Shown here: in pieces, positions 63,038-64,000 of the stretch
Layout: every line of letters starts with the position of its first letter
Position numbering within the stretch: position 1 is the first letter of the stretch
From: Corticium candelabrum
Taxonomy: Eukaryota > Porifera > Homoscleromorpha > Homosclerophorida > Plakinidae
DNA: 64,000 nt
Assembly: GCF_963422355.1 (NCBI RefSeq)
Contig: NC_085104.1
Span: 5,414,298-5,478,297 of the forward strand
Direction of reading: 5' to 3'
The notes under the pieces: model-generated
Seen by the model: only the letters and a program-made list of their open reading frames with translations
Told to the model about the DNA's origin: nothing
Databases searched by the model: none
Position numbers and translations under genes: made by a program

Positions 63038-64000
63038 CTGCATAACCCCAAAACAGAGAAACGGTAAGACCAAACGTGAATAAGTCTTGATATACCACGA
63101 CGTGCTCTCAATGACAATTTAATCGTTATTCAGTAGCTTTAGTACAAGCTGTATAAAATGCCTGGATCCTTCCGGTCCTTGTATGTAGATGCTGCTCTTG
63201 TATAACATCCGCATCTGTCCATATACAAGCCCTGGAGTGTACTAAATGGTGACACTGGAGAACTATTTTGTGTAGCAATAGAAGACTCAGGGTTGCAGTT
63301 CGGCAACAAATTATATACTAAATGTCTATCATCCATTTGTTTCCTATCCCCAACTATATGCAAGAGAGTGGCAAGCCGCTTCACTTGTCAATTACTCTAA
63401 TATCAGCATGCTTTCTTGTAGTCCTGTAGTCAATAGCAGCCTCCTAATTCCACTCCACGAGTGATACCAAGGTGCGCCTTCTGCCATGGTCCTTAACTTA
63501 AACCTAGCTCTCAGACTAAGGCTTCAATTCTGATAGGCTCTTACTTGGACAGATAGGGCAAAATCAGAACAGTTAGACAGAACTATCAGCTATAGTCAAA
63601 ATTGGTTTGAAAAAATGATCTGTTCTATCCGCTTGTGTTATCTTAATTAAGTTAAAATTTCATAACTATAAATCATCTCAAAATATCAAATAATTTGTTC
63701 CAAACTTTTTAAAAATCCAACCTTTTACTAACTATTTGAACACAAGTTTATGAGAGCAAACAAACAGTACATCAACTGAACTTGTTCTGGACATCTGAGT
63801 ACACTAGTGCTCCTAATGTTTTTCGAGACTCCAAAAATAATTTAGAATTTATTATTTTTTCCAACTGATTCAATTCTCCAAACATTTCTAGTTGGCATCT
63901 TCAGCTGCACACTTCCGTCTAGTGACCATTTTTGACCATGTTTCATGCGTACGTGCAAAACCAAAGCCCAACAAATTTAGATACCAAAATATTATTCTGT
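63038..64000. other. Probable 5' intron of the dehydrogenase gene
   Basis: AT-rich sequence with no recognisable SDR exon. The acceptor of the exon at 63037 (ATGCAG) implies the gene continues past the window edge. Confidence 0.4.

Overview
This is animal nuclear DNA: spliced genes on both strands, many introns of about 55-70 nt, abundant microsatellites and several kinds of transposon debris. The genes are conserved metazoan ones (VPS11, DYRK4-like, YTHDF, RPL7, MKRN2OS-like, an ADAMTS-like protein with a PLAC domain, a GAS1/GFRalpha-domain protein, an SDR16C-like dehydrogenase). The compact, intron-rich layout suggests a non-vertebrate, possibly a sponge; that placement is an inference and nothing in the sequence proves it.

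Layout. 1-5486: two adjacent long foldback elements with roughly 0.7-1.1 kb inverted arms and a loop holding the broken N-terminal half of an integrase-type transposase. 6733-8014 (-): secreted, probably GPI-anchored GAS1/GFRalpha single-domain protein, two exons. 9429-10194 (-): MKRN2OS-like gene, two exons. 10263-25417 (+): VPS11, 32 exons, divergent from MKRN2OS with only 68 bp between start codons. 26753-37919 (-): DYRK4-like dual-specificity kinase, about 19 exons, its introns carrying a PD-(D/E)XK retroelement fragment, a pogo-type transposase fragment, MITEs and a telomere-like array. 38000-43440: gene-free stretch with a MITE-like unit. 43444-45224 (+): ADAMTS-like protein (end of Cys-rich region, spacer, two TSP1 repeats, PLAC), 8 exons. 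45225-53686: gene-poor, with foldback units, large CA arrays and a decayed LINE (-). 53687-56957 (+): YTHDF m6A reader, 4 exons. 58531-60683 (-): ribosomal protein RPL7/uL30, 5 exons. 62253-63037 (-): last three exons of an SDR16C-type retinol/steroid dehydrogenase whose 5' part was not found in the window.

The genes do not form one pathway. VPS11 serves endolysosomal tethering (HOPS/CORVET), YTHDF reads m6A in mRNA, RPL7 is a 60S subunit protein, DYRK4 is a kinase, and the GAS1-like and ADAMTS-like products are extracellular. Exon models were built by reading splice sites and checking that codon phase is kept across every junction; VPS11 (924 aa), RPL7 (254 aa), YTHDF (565 aa) and MKRN2OS-like (216 aa) all come out close to the family length. 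The most unusual items are the tandem foldback elements with an internally inverted block, the 68-bp divergent promoter with an NRF1-like palindrome, the YTHDF aromatic-cage substitution, the minimal ADAMTS-like gene, and an intronic G-rich minisatellite open in several frames on both strands.
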